Program-made: the position numbers and the translations under genes
The notes under the pieces: model-generated
The model's database searches: none
What the model saw: the letters and a program-made list of their open reading frames with translations, nothing else
What the model was told of the DNA's origin: nothing
In this document: one piece after another, positions 23,094 through 32,536 of the stretch
How the letters are laid out: every line of letters starts with the position of its first letter
How positions within the stretch are numbered: position 1 is the first letter of the stretch
Source: Jiangella mangrovi
Lineage (GTDB): Bacteria; Actinomycetota; Actinomycetes; Jiangellales; Jiangellaceae
Reading direction: 5' to 3'
Assembly (NCBI RefSeq): GCF_014204975.1
Contig: NZ_JACHMM010000001.1
Coordinates: 372,001 to 436,000, forward strand
Length of the DNA stretch: 64,000 bases

Positions 23094-24842
23094 TCAGCCG
23101 ACCGGCTCGGCGACTCCTGGGCGGAACTCGGGCGCGGCGGAGCGGACGCCGTCGGCCGCTTGGTCGTCGGGCTCGGTCTGGGAGGCGCGCTCAGCCTCGA
23201 CCCGCTTGCGGTAGACGTCGACCTCGCGGGCGATGGTCGCCTCGTCCCAGCCGAGGGTCTCGGCCATGAGCCGGGCGACGGGCTCGGCGGACTCGAGGCC
23301 GCGGTGCGGGTACTCGATGCTGACCCGGGTGCGCCGCGTCAGCACGTCGCTGATGTGCAGGGCGGCCTCGTGGGTGACGGCGTAGACGACCTCGACCTGC
23401 AGGTAGTCGGCGGCGCCGGGGATGGGCTGCAGCAGCTCGGGCCGGCCGTCGGCGAGGGCGAGCAGCTCGTGCACCATGGAGCCGTAGCGGTCGAGCAGGT
23501 GGCGCAGCCGGTGCGGGTGCAGGCCGTGCTCCTCGGCCAGCCGGTCGACCTGGTTGACCAGGGCGTGGTAGCCGTCGGCGCCGACCAGCGGCACCTTGTC
23601 GGTGATGGACGGGCGGATCCAGCCGCGGAGGTCCTCGCGGGCGGCGTCGATGGCGTCTTTGGCCATGACGCGGTAGGTCGTGTACTTGCCGCCGGCGATG
23701 GCGACCATGCCGGGCGCCGGGCGGGCGACGGCGTGTTCGCGCGACAGCTTGGAGCTCTGCTCGCTCTCGCCCGCCAGCAGCGGCCGCAGCCCCGCGAACA
23801 CGCCCTCGATGTCGTCGTGGGTGATGGGGGTGGCCAGGACGGTGTTGACGTGCTCGAGGATGTAGTCGATGTCGGCCTTGGTGGCGGCCGGGTGCGCGAG
23901 GTCGAAGTTCCAGTCGGTGTCGGTGGTGCCGATGATCCAGTGGTTGCGCCACGGGATGACGAACAGCACCGACTTCTCGGTGCGCAGGATCAGCCCGCTC
24001 TCGGCGGCGATGCGGTCGCGCGGGACCACGATGTGCACGCCCTTGCTGGCGCGCACGCGGAACCGGCCGCGGGTGCCGGCCGTGCGCTGCATCTCGTCGG
24101 TCCACACGCCGGTGGCGTTGACGACGACGTCGGCGGTGACCTCTTGCTCGACACCGGTCTCGACGTCGCGGATGCGCACGCCGGTGATGCGGTCGGCCTC
24201 GCGCAGGAAGTTGATGACCTGGGTCGACGAGCGGACGACGGCGCCGTAGTGGGCGGCCGTGCGGGCGACGGTGAGGGTGTGCCGGGCGTCGTCGGCCTGG
24301 GCGTCGTAGTAGCGGACGCCGCCGATGAGCGCGTCGTGGCGCAGCCCGGGGAACAGCCGCAGCGCGCCGGCCCGCGTGAGGTGCTTCTGCCCCGGCACCG
24401 AGCGGGCGCCGCCCATGGTGTCGTACATGAGCAGGCCGGTGGCGGTGTAGGGCCGCTCCCACCAGCGGTGCTTCAGCGGGTACAGGAAGCTGACCGGCTT
24501 GACCAGGTGCGGCGCGATGCGGGTGAGCATGAGCTCGCGCTCGTGCAGCGCCTCGCGCACCAGCCCGAACTCGAACTGCTCGAGGTAGCGCAGGCCGCCG
24601 TGGAAGAGCTTGCTCGACCGGCTGGAGGTGCCGGCGGCGAAGTCGCGCGCCTCGACGAGGGCGACCCGCAGGCCGCGGGTGACGGCGTCGAGCGCCGCAC
24701 CGCTGCCCACCACGCCCCCGCCGATGACGACGACGTCGAAGTGCTCCGTGCCCAGGCGGTCCCAGCTCTCCTTCCGAGCCTCGGGTCCCAGCCGGCTGCT
24801 CGCGCCGGGGACGGCCCCGGCCCGCTCCGTGTCACCGGTCAC
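23094..24842 (-). CDS. glpD: Glycerol-3-phosphate dehydrogenase, FAD-dependent
   Basis: A 582-residue flavoenzyme that oxidises sn-glycerol-3-phosphate to dihydroxyacetone phosphate at the membrane face, passing electrons to quinone. The FAD motif is FDVVVIGGGVVGSGAALDAVTRGL. It is followed by GTSSRSSKLFHGGLRYLEQ, then ASKGVHIVVPRDR, WIIGTTDTDW, GGKYTTYRVMAKDAID and the C-terminal domain. It is close to mycobacterial GlpD2 over its whole length. Start is uncertain: the frame is open from TTG 24887 with ATG 24875 and GTG 24851. GTG 24842 is chosen because AAGGAG lies 11 nt upstream and the length then matches GlpD2. It is divergent from glpF-glpK. Confidence 0.93.
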   Translation of the reverse strand: MTGDTERAGAVPGASSRLGPEARKESWDRLGTEHFDVVVIGGGVVGSGAALDAVTRGLRVALVEARDFAAGTSSRSSKLFHGGLRYLEQFEFGLVREALHERELMLTRIAPHLVKPVSFLYPLKHRWWERPYTATGLLMYDTMGGARSVPGQKHLTRAGALRLFPGLRHDALIGGVRYYDAQADDARHTLTVARTAAHYGAVVRSSTQVINFLREADRITGVRIRDVETGVEQEVTADVVVNATGVWTDEMQRTAGTRGRFRVRASKGVHIVVPRDRIAAESGLILRTEKSVLFVIPWRNHWIIGTTDTDWNFDLAHPAATKADIDYILEHVNTVLATPITHDDIEGVFAGLRPLLAGESEQSSKLSREHAVARPAPGMVAIAGGKYTTYRVMAKDAIDAAREDLRGWIRPSITDKVPLVGADGYHALVNQVDRLAEEHGLHPHRLRHLLDRYGSMVHELLALADGRPELLQPIPGAADYLQVEVVYAVTHEAALHISDVLTRRTRVSIEYPHRGLESAEPVARLMAETLGWDEATIAREVDVYRKRVEAERASQTEPDDQAADGVRSAAPEFRPGVAEPVG

Positions 24843-25009
24843 GTCGATCACGTCTCCTTGCAGCTCAGCGAGCATGAATCGGCTCAAATGCCGCCCAGGT
24901 GCGACATGTCGACGCGACCGTCAGCGGCACCCCACAACACGCTACCCGCTCTGATCCCGGAGGACGTAGACAGTTGCTCTACGCACCAGTAAGTTCCGAA
25001 GGGACCCTT

Positions 25010-25021
25010 GGCAACGTTGCC
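25010..25021. promoter_or_regulatory. Palindrome GGCAACGTTGCC in the glpD/glpF divergent region
   Basis: A perfect 12-bp palindrome 62 bp before the glpF start. It is a candidate operator for the glycerol regulon (GlpR- or IclR-type). No regulator gene is nearby. The 240 bp between the divergent glp genes hold no other obvious feature. Confidence 0.4.
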
Positions 25022-25082
25022 GAGACCAGCCGGGACACCGGGGACGCCACGGCCGTTGTCGTCAACGGAAGCGGAGGTTCAC

Positions 25083-25793
25083 ATGGACCTGAGTTTCGGC
25101 GACATCTTCCAGAGCGAGTTCCTCGGCACCGCGATGCTGACGCTGCTGGGCTGCGGTGTGGTCGCCACCGCCATCCTGGACCGGAGCAAAGGACTGGGCG
25201 GCGGCTGGCTGCTCATCAACTTCGGCTGGGGCCTTGCCGTCTTCGCCGGTGTGTACGTGGCGTTCGACTCCGGCGCTCACATCAACCCCGCCGTGACCAT
25301 CGGCCTGGCAGTCGAGGGCACGACCGAGTGGTCGGACGTTCCTGCCTACCTGCTCGGTGAGTTCGCGGGTGCGTTCGTCGGCGCCGTCGTCGCCTGGGTG
25401 GCGTTCAAGCAGCACTTCGACGTCGAGGAGGACGCGGCCAAGAAGCTCGCCGTGTTCTCGACCGGCCCGCAGATCCGCAATCCCGTCTGGAACACGCTGA
25501 CGGAGGTCGTGGGCACGTTCGTCCTGCTCTTCGTCATCCTGTCGTTCGGCAACTCTCCGGTCGACCTCGGTCCGCTGCCCGTCGCCCTCCTGGTCGTCGG
25601 CATCGGCGCCTCTCTCGGTGGCCCGACCGGCTACGCCATCAACCCGGCCCGCGACCTGGGCCCCCGCATCGCGCACGCGCTGCTGCCCATTCCGGGCAAG
25701 GGCTCGAGCGACTGGGGGTACTCCTGGGTTCCCGTGGTGGGCCCGATCATCGGCGGCATCCTCGGCGCTCTGCTGGCCAAGGCCGTCTACTGA
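25083..25793 (+). CDS. glpF: Glycerol uptake facilitator (MIP/aquaporin family)
   Basis: A 236-residue channel with six hydrophobic spans. The two NPA boxes are SGAHINPAVTIG (about residues 60-71) and GYAINPARDLGPRI (about 181-194). The Asp after the second NPAR is the mark of glyceroporins rather than water channels. GGAGG lies 5 nt before the ATG. It is followed by glpK 51 bp downstream on the same strand, so glycerol entry and phosphorylation are co-expressed, and glpD is divergent. Confidence 0.93.
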   Translation: MDLSFGDIFQSEFLGTAMLTLLGCGVVATAILDRSKGLGGGWLLINFGWGLAVFAGVYVAFDSGAHINPAVTIGLAVEGTTEWSDVPAYLLGEFAGAFVGAVVAWVAFKQHFDVEEDAAKKLAVFSTGPQIRNPVWNTLTEVVGTFVLLFVILSFGNSPVDLGPLPVALLVVGIGASLGGPTGYAINPARDLGPRIAHALLPIPGKGSSDWGYSWVPVVGPIIGGILGALLAKAVY

Positions 25794-25844
25794 TCGCCCG
25801 ACCCGGGCACTGCCTGCCCCGTACGACGATGTGAGGAGAAGGGG

Positions 25845-27353
25845 ATGAGTCAGTACGTAGCCGCCATCGACCAGGGCACGACGTCCACCCGGTGCATGAT
25901 CTTCGATCACTCCGGCCGGGTGGTCTCCGTCGACCAGCGGGAGCACGAGCAGATCTTCCCGCAGGCCGGCTGGGTCGAGCACGATCCGGAAGAGGTCTGG
26001 CAGAACACGCGTCAGGTCTGCGCGGGGGCGCTGGCGAAGAAGGATCTCGTCACCAGCGACATCGTCGCCGTCGGCATCACGAATCAGCGCGAGACGGCGG
26101 TGGTGTGGGACAAGACGACGGGCAAGCCTGTCTACAACGCGATCGTCTGGCAGGACACGCGTACCGACCGCATCGTCGACGAGCTCGGCCGGGACGGAGG
26201 CCCGGACCGGTACCGCGCCCGGACCGGGCTGCCGCTCGCGACCTACTTCTCCGGTCCGAAGGTGAAGTGGATCCTCGACAACGTCGACGGCGCCCGGGCG
26301 AAGGCCGAGGCCGGCGACCTGCTGTTCGGCAACATGGACACCTGGGTGCTGTGGAACGCCACGGGCGGGCCGGAGGGCGGGTTGCACTACACCGACCCGA
26401 CCAACGCCTCGCGGACCATGCTGATGGACCTCGACACCTTGTCGTGGGCCGAGGACCACGCGGCCGACATGGGCATCCCGGTGTCGATGCTCCCGGAGAT
26501 CCGGTCGTCCTCGGAGGTGTACGGCAACATCCGCGAGCGCGGCGCGCTCGGCGGAGTGCCGGTCGCCGGCATCCTCGGCGACCAGCAGGCGGCCACGTTC
26601 GGCCAGGCCTGCCTGTCGCCGGGCGAGGCGAAGAACACCTACGGCACCGGCAACTTCGTCCTGCTGAACACCGGGACGGAGAAGGTGATGAGCGAGAACG
26701 GCCTGCTCACCACCGTCTGCTACAAGATCGGCGACAACGACGCCATCTACGCGCTCGAGGGCTCGATCGCGGTCACCGGCTCGCTGGTGCAGTGGCTGCG
26801 CGACAACCTCGGCATCATCGGGTCCGCACCCGAGATCGAGGCGCTGGCCGGCGGTGTCGAGGACAACGGCGGGGCGTACTTCGTCCCGGCGTTCTCGGGC
26901 CTGTTCGCGCCGTACTGGAGGTCCGACGCCCGCGGGGCGATCGTCGGGCTCACCCGGTTCGTCAACAAGGGCCACATCGCCCGCGCGGTGCTGGAGGCCA
27001 CGGCCTTCCAGAGCCGCGAGGTCATCGACGCCATGAACGCCGACTCCGGCGTGGCCCTGACGTCGTTGAAGGTCGACGGCGGCATGGTGGCGAACGAGCT
27101 GCTCATGCAGTTCCAGGCCGACATCCTCGGCGTCCCGGTCATCCGGCCGGTCGTCGCGGAGACGACGGCGCTGGGCGCGGCGTACGCGGCCGGCCTCGCC
27201 ACCGGGTTCTGGAACAGCGAGGACGACATCCGCACCAACTGGGCGCAGGACAAGCAGTGGGACCCGAACATGGACGAGGCCCACCGCGAGAAGATCTACC
27301 GCACGTGGAAGAAGGCCGTCACCAAGACCTTCGACTGGGTGGACAACAGCTAG
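25845..27353 (+). CDS. glpK: Glycerol kinase
   Basis: A 502-residue FGGY-family kinase that makes glycerol-3-phosphate from glycerol and ATP. Motifs in order are [19 protein letters not shown] (residues 5-23), [68 protein letters not shown] and [21 protein letters not shown]. The length is normal. A weak GAGAAGGGG lies before the ATG. With glpF and the divergent glpD it makes a complete glycerol catabolic set. Confidence 0.95.
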   Translation: MSQYVAAIDQGTTSTRCMIFDHSGRVVSVDQREHEQIFPQAGWVEHDPEEVWQNTRQVCAGALAKKDLVTSDIVAVGITNQRETAVVWDKTTGKPVYNAIVWQDTRTDRIVDELGRDGGPDRYRARTGLPLATYFSGPKVKWILDNVDGARAKAEAGDLLFGNMDTWVLWNATGGPEGGLHYTDPTNASRTMLMDLDTLSWAEDHAADMGIPVSMLPEIRSSSEVYGNIRERGALGGVPVAGILGDQQAATFGQACLSPGEAKNTYGTGNFVLLNTGTEKVMSENGLLTTVCYKIGDNDAIYALEGSIAVTGSLVQWLRDNLGIIGSAPEIEALAGGVEDNGGAYFVPAFSGLFAPYWRSDARGAIVGLTRFVNKGHIARAVLEATAFQSREVIDAMNADSGVALTSLKVDGGMVANELLMQFQADILGVPVIRPVVAETTALGAAYAAGLATGFWNSEDDIRTNWAQDKQWDPNMDEAHREKIYRTWKKAVTKTFDWVDNS

Positions 27354-27373
27354 TTCGGACGGCTGCGGTCGTC

Positions 27374-27397
27374 GGGCACCCGATAGGCTGGGTGCCC
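27374..27397. promoter_or_regulatory. aroA promoter: -10 TAGGCT inside an inverted repeat
   Basis: GGGCACCC (27374-27381) and GGGTGCCC (27390-27397) flank GATAGGCT, which contains the -10-like TAGGCT (27384-27389) 9 nt before ATG 27399. The hairpin could also end glpK transcription. Confidence 0.45.
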
Positions 27398-27398
27398 G

Positions 27399-28700
27399 AT
27401 GACCGACACCTCCGCCCCGCTCTGGCCTGCACCGACCGCCGTCACGCCGGTCGACGCCACCATCGAGCTGCCCGGCTCCAAGTCCATCACCAACCGCGCG
27501 CTCATCCTCGCCGCGCTCGCCGACGGGCCGTCCCGGGTCCGGTATCCGCTGCTCGCGCGCGACACCCGGCTCATGATCGACGCCCTGCGCACGCTCGGCA
27601 TCGTCATCGACCCGGTCGACGACGGCGTGAACGTCACCCCGGCGGCGGTCACCGGCGGGGTCGCCGTCGACACCGGGCTGGCCGGCACCGTCATGCGGTT
27701 CGTCCCGCCGCTGGCCGCGCTGGCCGACGGCGACGTCCGCTTCGACGGCGACCCGCAGGCCCGCAAGCGGCCCATGGACATCGTGCTCGACGCGCTGCGG
27801 GCGCTGGGCGTCAGCGTCGACGACGACGGCCGCGGCGTGCTGCCGTTCACCGTCGCCGGCACCGGAGCGGTCGCCGGCGGCCCGGTCACCATCGACGCGT
27901 CGGCGTCGTCGCAGTTCGTCAGCGGGCTGCTGCTGTCAGCGCCCCGCTACGACAAGGGCATCACCGTCCACCACGACGGCGAGCCGGTCCCGTCGCAGCC
28001 GCACATCGACATGACGGTGGCCATGCTGCGCGAGCGCGGGGCCGAGGTCGACGACTCCGTGGCGGACACCTGGCGGGTCGAGCCTGGTCCCGTCCGGGCC
28101 CTGGACACCGTCATCGAGCCCGACCTCTCCAACGCCGCGCCGTTCCTCGCCGCCGCGCTGCTCACCGGCGGGACGGTGCGGGTGCCGCGCTGGCCGGCGG
28201 CGACGACGCAGCCGGGCGACGACCTGCGCGACCTCCTCGCCCGCATGGGCGCCGACGTCGCGCTGTCCGGCGACGGCGTGCTGACGGTCCGCGGCACCGG
28301 CGCGGTCCACGGTCTCGACGCCGACCTGCACGACGTCGGCGAGCTGACCCCCGTGCTGGCCGCGCTGGCCGCCGTCGCCGGGTCGCCGTCGCACCTGCGT
28401 GGTATCGCCCACCTGCGCGGCCACGAGACCGACCGGCTGGCCGCGCTGGCCGCGGAGATCAACGGGCTGGGCGGCGACGTCGAAGAGACCGAGGACGGCC
28501 TGGTCATCCGGCCGGTGCCGCTGCGCGCCGGGGTGTTCCAAACCTACGCCGACCACCGCATGGCCCAGGCGGGCGCCGTCCTCGGGCTGGTGGTGCCGGG
28601 CGTCCAGGTCGAGGACATCGCGACCACGTCGAAGACCCTCGCCGACTTCCCCGGCATGTGGGCCCGGTTGCTGGGCTCCGATGCGGAGCCGGCCGCGTGA
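27399..28700 (+). CDS. aroA: 3-phosphoshikimate 1-carboxyvinyltransferase (EPSP synthase)
   Basis: A 433-residue enzyme of the shikimate pathway that joins PEP to shikimate-3-phosphate. It has [21 protein letters not shown] (about residues 22-42), [19 protein letters not shown] (about 92-110), [50 protein letters not shown] and [16 protein letters not shown]. These match the class I (glyphosate-sensitive type) motifs. The stop overlaps the rsgA ATG (TGATG). The aroA-rsgA pair is also found in mycobacteria and streptomycetes. Confidence 0.95.
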   Translation: MTDTSAPLWPAPTAVTPVDATIELPGSKSITNRALILAALADGPSRVRYPLLARDTRLMIDALRTLGIVIDPVDDGVNVTPAAVTGGVAVDTGLAGTVMRFVPPLAALADGDVRFDGDPQARKRPMDIVLDALRALGVSVDDDGRGVLPFTVAGTGAVAGGPVTIDASASSQFVSGLLLSAPRYDKGITVHHDGEPVPSQPHIDMTVAMLRERGAEVDDSVADTWRVEPGPVRALDTVIEPDLSNAAPFLAAALLTGGTVRVPRWPAATTQPGDDLRDLLARMGADVALSGDGVLTVRGTGAVHGLDADLHDVGELTPVLAALAAVAGSPSHLRGIAHLRGHETDRLAALAAEINGLGGDVEETEDGLVIRPVPLRAGVFQTYADHRMAQAGAVLGLVVPGVQVEDIATTSKTLADFPGMWARLLGSDAEPAA

Positions 28701-29713
28701 TGGCCCGGCGGACCGCCGCCTCGTCCTACGACGAGGGGGACGTCAGGGTCCGCCCCGGACGCGGTTCGCGTCCACGCAGCAAGCTCCGCCCGGCGCACGC
28801 CGACGCCCGGCCGGCGCTGGTCATCGCCGTCGACCGCGGCCGCTACACCTGTGTGCTCGACGATCTGACGCTGACGGCCATGACCGCACGCGAGCTGGGC
28901 CGCAAGGCCGTCGTCGTCGGCGACCACGTGGGCCTGGTCGGCGACGTGTCCGGCGCTCCCGGCACGCTGGCGCGCATCGTGCGGGTCGAGGAGCGCTCGA
29001 CGGTGCTGCGGCGCACCGCCGACGACGACGATCCGGTCGAGCGGGTCATCGTCGCCAACGCCGACCAGCTGATGATCGTCACCGCCGTCGCCGACCCCGA
29101 GCCGCGGCCCCGCCTCATCGACCGCGCGCTCGTGGCGGCGTTCGACGCCGGCATCGAGCCGCTGCTGTGCATCACGAAGGCCGACCTCGCCGACCCCGCG
29201 CCGCTGCTCGCGACGTACGCTCCGCTGCAGGTGCCCGCCGTCGTCACCCGCCGCCCGGACGGCACCGAGGAGGCCGACGTCGCCGAGGTCGTCGAGCACC
29301 TGCACGACCGCGTGACCGTCCTGGTCGGGCACTCCGGCGTCGGCAAGTCGACGGTCGTCAACGCGCTGGTGCCGGGGGCCGACCGGGCGACGGGTCAGGT
29401 CAACGTCGTCACCGGGCGCGGCCGGCACACCTCCACCAGCGCGGTCGCGCTGGCGCTGCCCGGCGGCGGCTGGGTCATCGACACGCCGGGCATCCGCTCG
29501 TTCGGGCTGGCGCACGTCGACCCCGACCGCCTCATCCTCGCCTTCCCCGACCTCGCCGCAGAGACCGAGGAGTGCCCGCGGGGATGCACGCACGCCGACG
29601 GCGAGCCCGAGTGCGCCCTCGATCTCGCGCTCGCCGCGGGGCGCGTCGACCCCGACCGGCTGGCGTCGTACCGCCGGTTGCTGGGCAGCCGTGACCGCCA
29701 GGCCGGCGACTAA
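28700..29713 (+). CDS. rsgA: Ribosome small-subunit-dependent GTPase A
   Basis: A 337-residue circularly permuted GTPase that checks 30S assembly. After an N-terminal OB fold come G4 (ITKADL), G1 (GHSGVGKSTVVNAL, about residues 212-225), the switch region (TGRGRHTST) and G3 (DTPGIRSFG). The C-terminal zinc-knuckle is C-PRG-C-T-H-...-C. The G4-before-G1 order is diagnostic. It is translationally coupled to aroA; a GTG lies directly before the ATG. A long hairpin begins at its stop codon. Confidence 0.93.
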   Translation: MARRTAASSYDEGDVRVRPGRGSRPRSKLRPAHADARPALVIAVDRGRYTCVLDDLTLTAMTARELGRKAVVVGDHVGLVGDVSGAPGTLARIVRVEERSTVLRRTADDDDPVERVIVANADQLMIVTAVADPEPRPRLIDRALVAAFDAGIEPLLCITKADLADPAPLLATYAPLQVPAVVTRRPDGTEEADVAEVVEHLHDRVTVLVGHSGVGKSTVVNALVPGADRATGQVNVVTGRGRHTSTSAVALALPGGGWVIDTPGIRSFGLAHVDPDRLILAFPDLAAETEECPRGCTHADGEPECALDLALAAGRVDPDRLASYRRLLGSRDRQAGD

Positions 29714-29780
29714 GGGGTGTCCGGCGGGTCTTCGGCGGCGCGGATCGGCCCGCATCCGCCAGTACCCGCCGGACACCCCT
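29713..29780. terminator. Long hairpin after rsgA, overlapping the hisN promoter region
   Basis: AGGGGTGTCCGGCGGGT (29713-29729) and ACCCGCCGGACACCCCT (29764-29780) are exact complements (17 bp). The loop contains a further GGCGG.../...CCGCC pair. The right arm ends 6 bp before the -10 of hisN. It is unlike families A-C. Confidence 0.7.
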
Positions 29781-29786
29781 ACCGTG

Positions 29787-29792
29787 TAGGTT
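29787..29792 (+). promoter_or_regulatory. -10 element TAGGTT of hisN (leaderless type)
   Basis: TAGGTT, then 8 nt, then GTG 29801. The upstream -35 region is occupied by the right arm of the rsgA hairpin. Confidence 0.6.
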
Positions 29793-29800
29793 GGCCGATC

Positions 29801-30589
29801 GTGGCCCATGACGACGACCTCCGCTTCGCCCACGTCCTGGCCGACGACGCCGACTCGCAGACGATGTCGCGGTTCCGGGCCGCTGACCTGCGCATCGAGA
29901 CCAAGGCCGACCAGTCCCCCGTCACCGACGCGGACAAGGCGACCGAGGAGGCCATCCGGCGGACGCTGGGGCGCGCCCGCCCGCGTGACGCCGTCGTCGG
30001 AGAAGAGTTCGGCGCCGGCGGCTACGGCGCGCGCCGCTGGGTCATCGACCCCATCGACGGCACCAAAAACTACCTGCGCGGGGTCCCCGTCTGGGCCACG
30101 CTGATCGCGCTCATGGTCGAGGACGAGGTGGTCGCGGGCGTGGTGTCGGCCCCGGCGCTGCAGCGGCGCTGGTGGGCGGCGCGCGGCACGGGCGCCTACA
30201 CCGGCCGCTCGCTGTCGTCGGCGACCCGCTGCCGGGTGTCCGACGTCGCCACGCTGGAGCAGGCGTCGCTCTCGTACTCGTCGCTGAGCGGATGGGAGGA
30301 CCGCGGGCAGCTCCCGGCGTTCCTCGACCTCACCCGGGCTTGTTGGCGCACCCGCGCCTACGGCGACTTCTGGTCCTACATGCTGCTCGCCGACGGCGCG
30401 GTCGACATCGCGACGGAGCCGGAGCTGGCCCTGCACGACATGGCCGCCCCGTCCATCGTGGTCGAGGAGGCGGGCGGCCGCTTCACCGGTCTCGACGGCG
30501 TCCCCGGCCCGCTGGGCCCCGACGCCCTCGCCACCAACGGCCGCCTCCACAACGAGGTGCTCGCCCACATCGGCCGCGTCGAGCAGTAG
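29801..30589 (+). CDS. hisN: Histidinol-phosphatase, inositol-monophosphatase family
   Basis: A 262-residue Mg-dependent phosphatase for the penultimate step of histidine synthesis in actinobacteria. Metal-binding motifs are GEEFG (about residue 68), WVIDPIDGTKNYLRGVPVW (about 80-98) and the C-terminal YGDFWSYMLLADGAVDIATEPELALHDMAAPSIVVEEAGG. The DxxWD-type box here reads ALHDMAA, as in HisN rather than SuhB. It starts at GTG 29801, because a leaderless promoter precedes it and the upstream frame runs through a hairpin. It follows aroA and rsgA. Confidence 0.88.
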   Translation: MAHDDDLRFAHVLADDADSQTMSRFRAADLRIETKADQSPVTDADKATEEAIRRTLGRARPRDAVVGEEFGAGGYGARRWVIDPIDGTKNYLRGVPVWATLIALMVEDEVVAGVVSAPALQRRWWAARGTGAYTGRSLSSATRCRVSDVATLEQASLSYSSLSGWEDRGQLPAFLDLTRACWRTRAYGDFWSYMLLADGAVDIATEPELALHDMAAPSIVVEEAGGRFTGLDGVPGPLGPDALATNGRLHNEVLAHIGRVEQ

Positions 30590-30602
30590 CGCCCGCCTCC
30601 GC

Positions 30603-31862
30603 TCACCGGAGTCGGCGGCGGGTGAGGATCACCCCGGCGACGACGGCGACGGCGGCGAGCAGCCCGGCCCCGGCGGTCGCCGTCACCGTGAAGCCGTGCG
30701 TGAATGCCGCCCGCGCGGCCGCCACGGACTCCCCCGCTGCCAGTGCGGCGCCCAGGCTGCCCGTCGCCGACTCGGGCACGCCGCCGATCGAGCGCAGCTC
30801 CGACGCGTACACGGCCGTCGCGATGCTGCCGAGGACGGCGATGCCCAGCGCCGCCCCGAACTCGCCGGCCGTCTCCGACATCGCCGACACCGAGCCGGCC
30901 CGCGACGGCGGGGCCGAGCCGACGACGAGGTCGATGAGCAGGCTGATCGCCATGCCGACGCCGAGCACCAGCACCGTGTAGGCGGCGATGACGACTCCGA
31001 CGGGCGAGGACGGGGTCACCGTCTGGGCGACCAGGGCGAAGCCGAGCGCCGCCACCCCCATGCCCGCGCCCACGACCACACCGGCCGGGACCCGCCGGAC
31101 CAGCACGTTCGCCACCGCGATGCCGAGGATCGTCCCCGCGACCGTCGGCAGCATCCACAGCGCCGCCGCGAACGGCCGCAGCCCGAGCACGCCCTGCACG
31201 TACTGCACCGCCAGCGCGCCCATGCCGCCGGTCGCGAACGTCAGCACCGCGTTCGACCCAATGGCGGCCGCGAAGTCGGGCCGCCGGAACAGCCGCACGT
31301 CGATCATCGGGTCGGCCAGCCGCAGCTGCCGCCGTCCGAACAGCACCCCGACGACCAGCCCGGCGGCCACCGCCAGCACGGCCGAAGCCGAGACCGACCC
31401 GTGCGTCGCGATCTCCTTGACGCCGTAGATCACCGGCAGGACGGCGCCCAGCGACAGCACCGCGCTCCACCAGTCCACCGGCCCGCCGTCGCCCCGCGAC
31501 TCCGGCAGCAGCACCGGGCCGACGACCAGCAGCGCCCGGGCCGCGATGAGCAGCTCCGGCGTCGTCGCGTATGCCGCGAGCACCGACGCCGCACCGAACG
31601 CGACCGCCCCGGCCAGCAGCAGCCGGCGCCGCCCGATGCGGTCGCCCAGCGAGCCCATGGTGATGAGCAGCCCCGCCATGAGGAAGCCGTACACGTCCAT
31701 GATCCACAGCAGCTGGCTGCCCGACGGCTCGAGGTCGGCGCTCAGCCACGGCGCGGCCATGGACAGCACCGAGAGGTCCATCGAGGCGAGCAGGGCGGGC
31801 AGCGCCAGCACGGCGAGGCCGAGCCACTCGCGCCGGCCGGCGCGCACGGGGGTGGTCGTCAT
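30603..31862 (-). CDS. MFS transporter, DHA2-like, with apparent internal deletion
   Basis: A 419-residue relative of 14-span drug:H+ antiporters (QacA/SmvA type, usually about 500 residues). Motif A is present in GSLGDRIGRRRLLL. At residues 108-121 the sequence runs AARALL then VVGPVLLPE. In relatives as I know them these two pieces are separated by about 70-80 residues holding spans 4-6 and antiporter motif C. The join (DNA about 31528) is clean and in frame, and the rest looks intact. Transport may be lost or changed. The gene has TATAGT 7 nt before its ATG, overlapping a TetR-type operator, and is divergent from tetR. Confidence 0.75.
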   Translation of the reverse strand: MTTTPVRAGRREWLGLAVLALPALLASMDLSVLSMAAPWLSADLEPSGSQLLWIMDVYGFLMAGLLITMGSLGDRIGRRRLLLAGAVAFGAASVLAAYATTPELLIAARALLVVGPVLLPESRGDGGPVDWWSAVLSLGAVLPVIYGVKEIATHGSVSASAVLAVAAGLVVGVLFGRRQLRLADPMIDVRLFRRPDFAAAIGSNAVLTFATGGMGALAVQYVQGVLGLRPFAAALWMLPTVAGTILGIAVANVLVRRVPAGVVVGAGMGVAALGFALVAQTVTPSSPVGVVIAAYTVLVLGVGMAISLLIDLVVGSAPPSRAGSVSAMSETAGEFGAALGIAVLGSIATAVYASELRSIGGVPESATGSLGAALAAGESVAAARAAFTHGFTVTATAGAGLLAAVAVVAGVILTRRRLR

Positions 31863-31869
31863 GCCTGGA

Positions 31870-31884
31870 ACTATACGAACGTAT
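31870..31884. promoter_or_regulatory. MFS promoter with TetR-type operator ATACGAACGTAT
   Basis: The minus-strand -10 TATAGT (31870-31875) lies 7 nt before the MFS start. The palindrome ATACG-AA-CGTAT (31873-31884) overlaps it, as expected for repression by the divergent TetR protein. Confidence 0.6.
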
Positions 31885-31920
31885 TAAACATATGTCTATG
31901 ACGAGCGTCTAGGGCGGCAC

Positions 31921-31926
31921 TAGACT
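31921..31926 (+). promoter_or_regulatory. -10 element TAGACT of tetR (leaderless type)
   Basis: TAGACT, then 6 nt, then ATG 31933. It lies about 40 bp from the palindromic operator. Confidence 0.6.
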
Positions 31927-31932
31927 CGGCCC

Positions 31933-32493
31933 ATGGGACACCGCGAGGACCTGCTCGAGGGCGCGAAGCGGCTGCTGGCGACGAAGGGCTACGCGCACAT
32001 CACCGCGCGCGACCTGGTCGCGGAGTCCGAGACCAACCTCGCCTCCATCGGCTACCACTTCGGCTCGAAGGAGGCGCTGCTCAACGCCGCCGTCATCGAC
32101 TCGTTCAACGACTGGGACGAGGAGATCGAGCGGGCCATCGACGCGCGGCCGGGCGACGCGCCCGCGGACCGGCTCGAGGCGTTCCTCGACGGCGTCATCC
32201 GCGGCGTCACCGGCAACCGGGCGCTCGCGATGGCCAGCGTGCAGGCGTTCGCCCAGTTCGAGTACGCCCCGGAGCTGCGCGACCAGCTCGCCGCCACCTA
32301 CGACCAGGCCCGCCGCGAGGTCGCCGCCGTCCTGCTGGAACGCGACGACCTCGACGACGACACCGCGCGCCGCGTCGGCTCGCTGGCCCTCGCCGTCATC
32401 AACGGCCTGGTCCTGCAGTGGTTGATCGACCCGGAGCGCGCGCCGTCGGCCGCCGACCTCGCCGCCGCTCTCCGCACGATCGCGTCGAGCTAG
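31933..32493 (+). CDS. TetR-family transcriptional regulator
   Basis: A 186-residue TetR protein. The HTH is LLEGAKRLLATKGYAHITARDLVAESETNLASIGYHFGSKEALLNAAVID (about residues 6-55), followed by a helical ligand domain with ALAMASVQAFAQFEYAPELRDQLA. The NLASIGYHFGSKE turn is typical of regulators of drug-efflux genes. Together with the divergent MFS gene and the shared operator it forms a classic efflux-repressor pair, though the MFS protein looks shortened. A family B palindrome follows. Confidence 0.9.
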   Translation: MGHREDLLEGAKRLLATKGYAHITARDLVAESETNLASIGYHFGSKEALLNAAVIDSFNDWDEEIERAIDARPGDAPADRLEAFLDGVIRGVTGNRALAMASVQAFAQFEYAPELRDQLAATYDQARREVAAVLLERDDLDDDTARRVGSLALAVINGLVLQWLIDPERAPSAADLAAALRTIASS

Positions 32494-32536
32494 AGCGCGC
32501 CAGACGGACTCCGCCGCGACATGGACAGCCTGGGAT

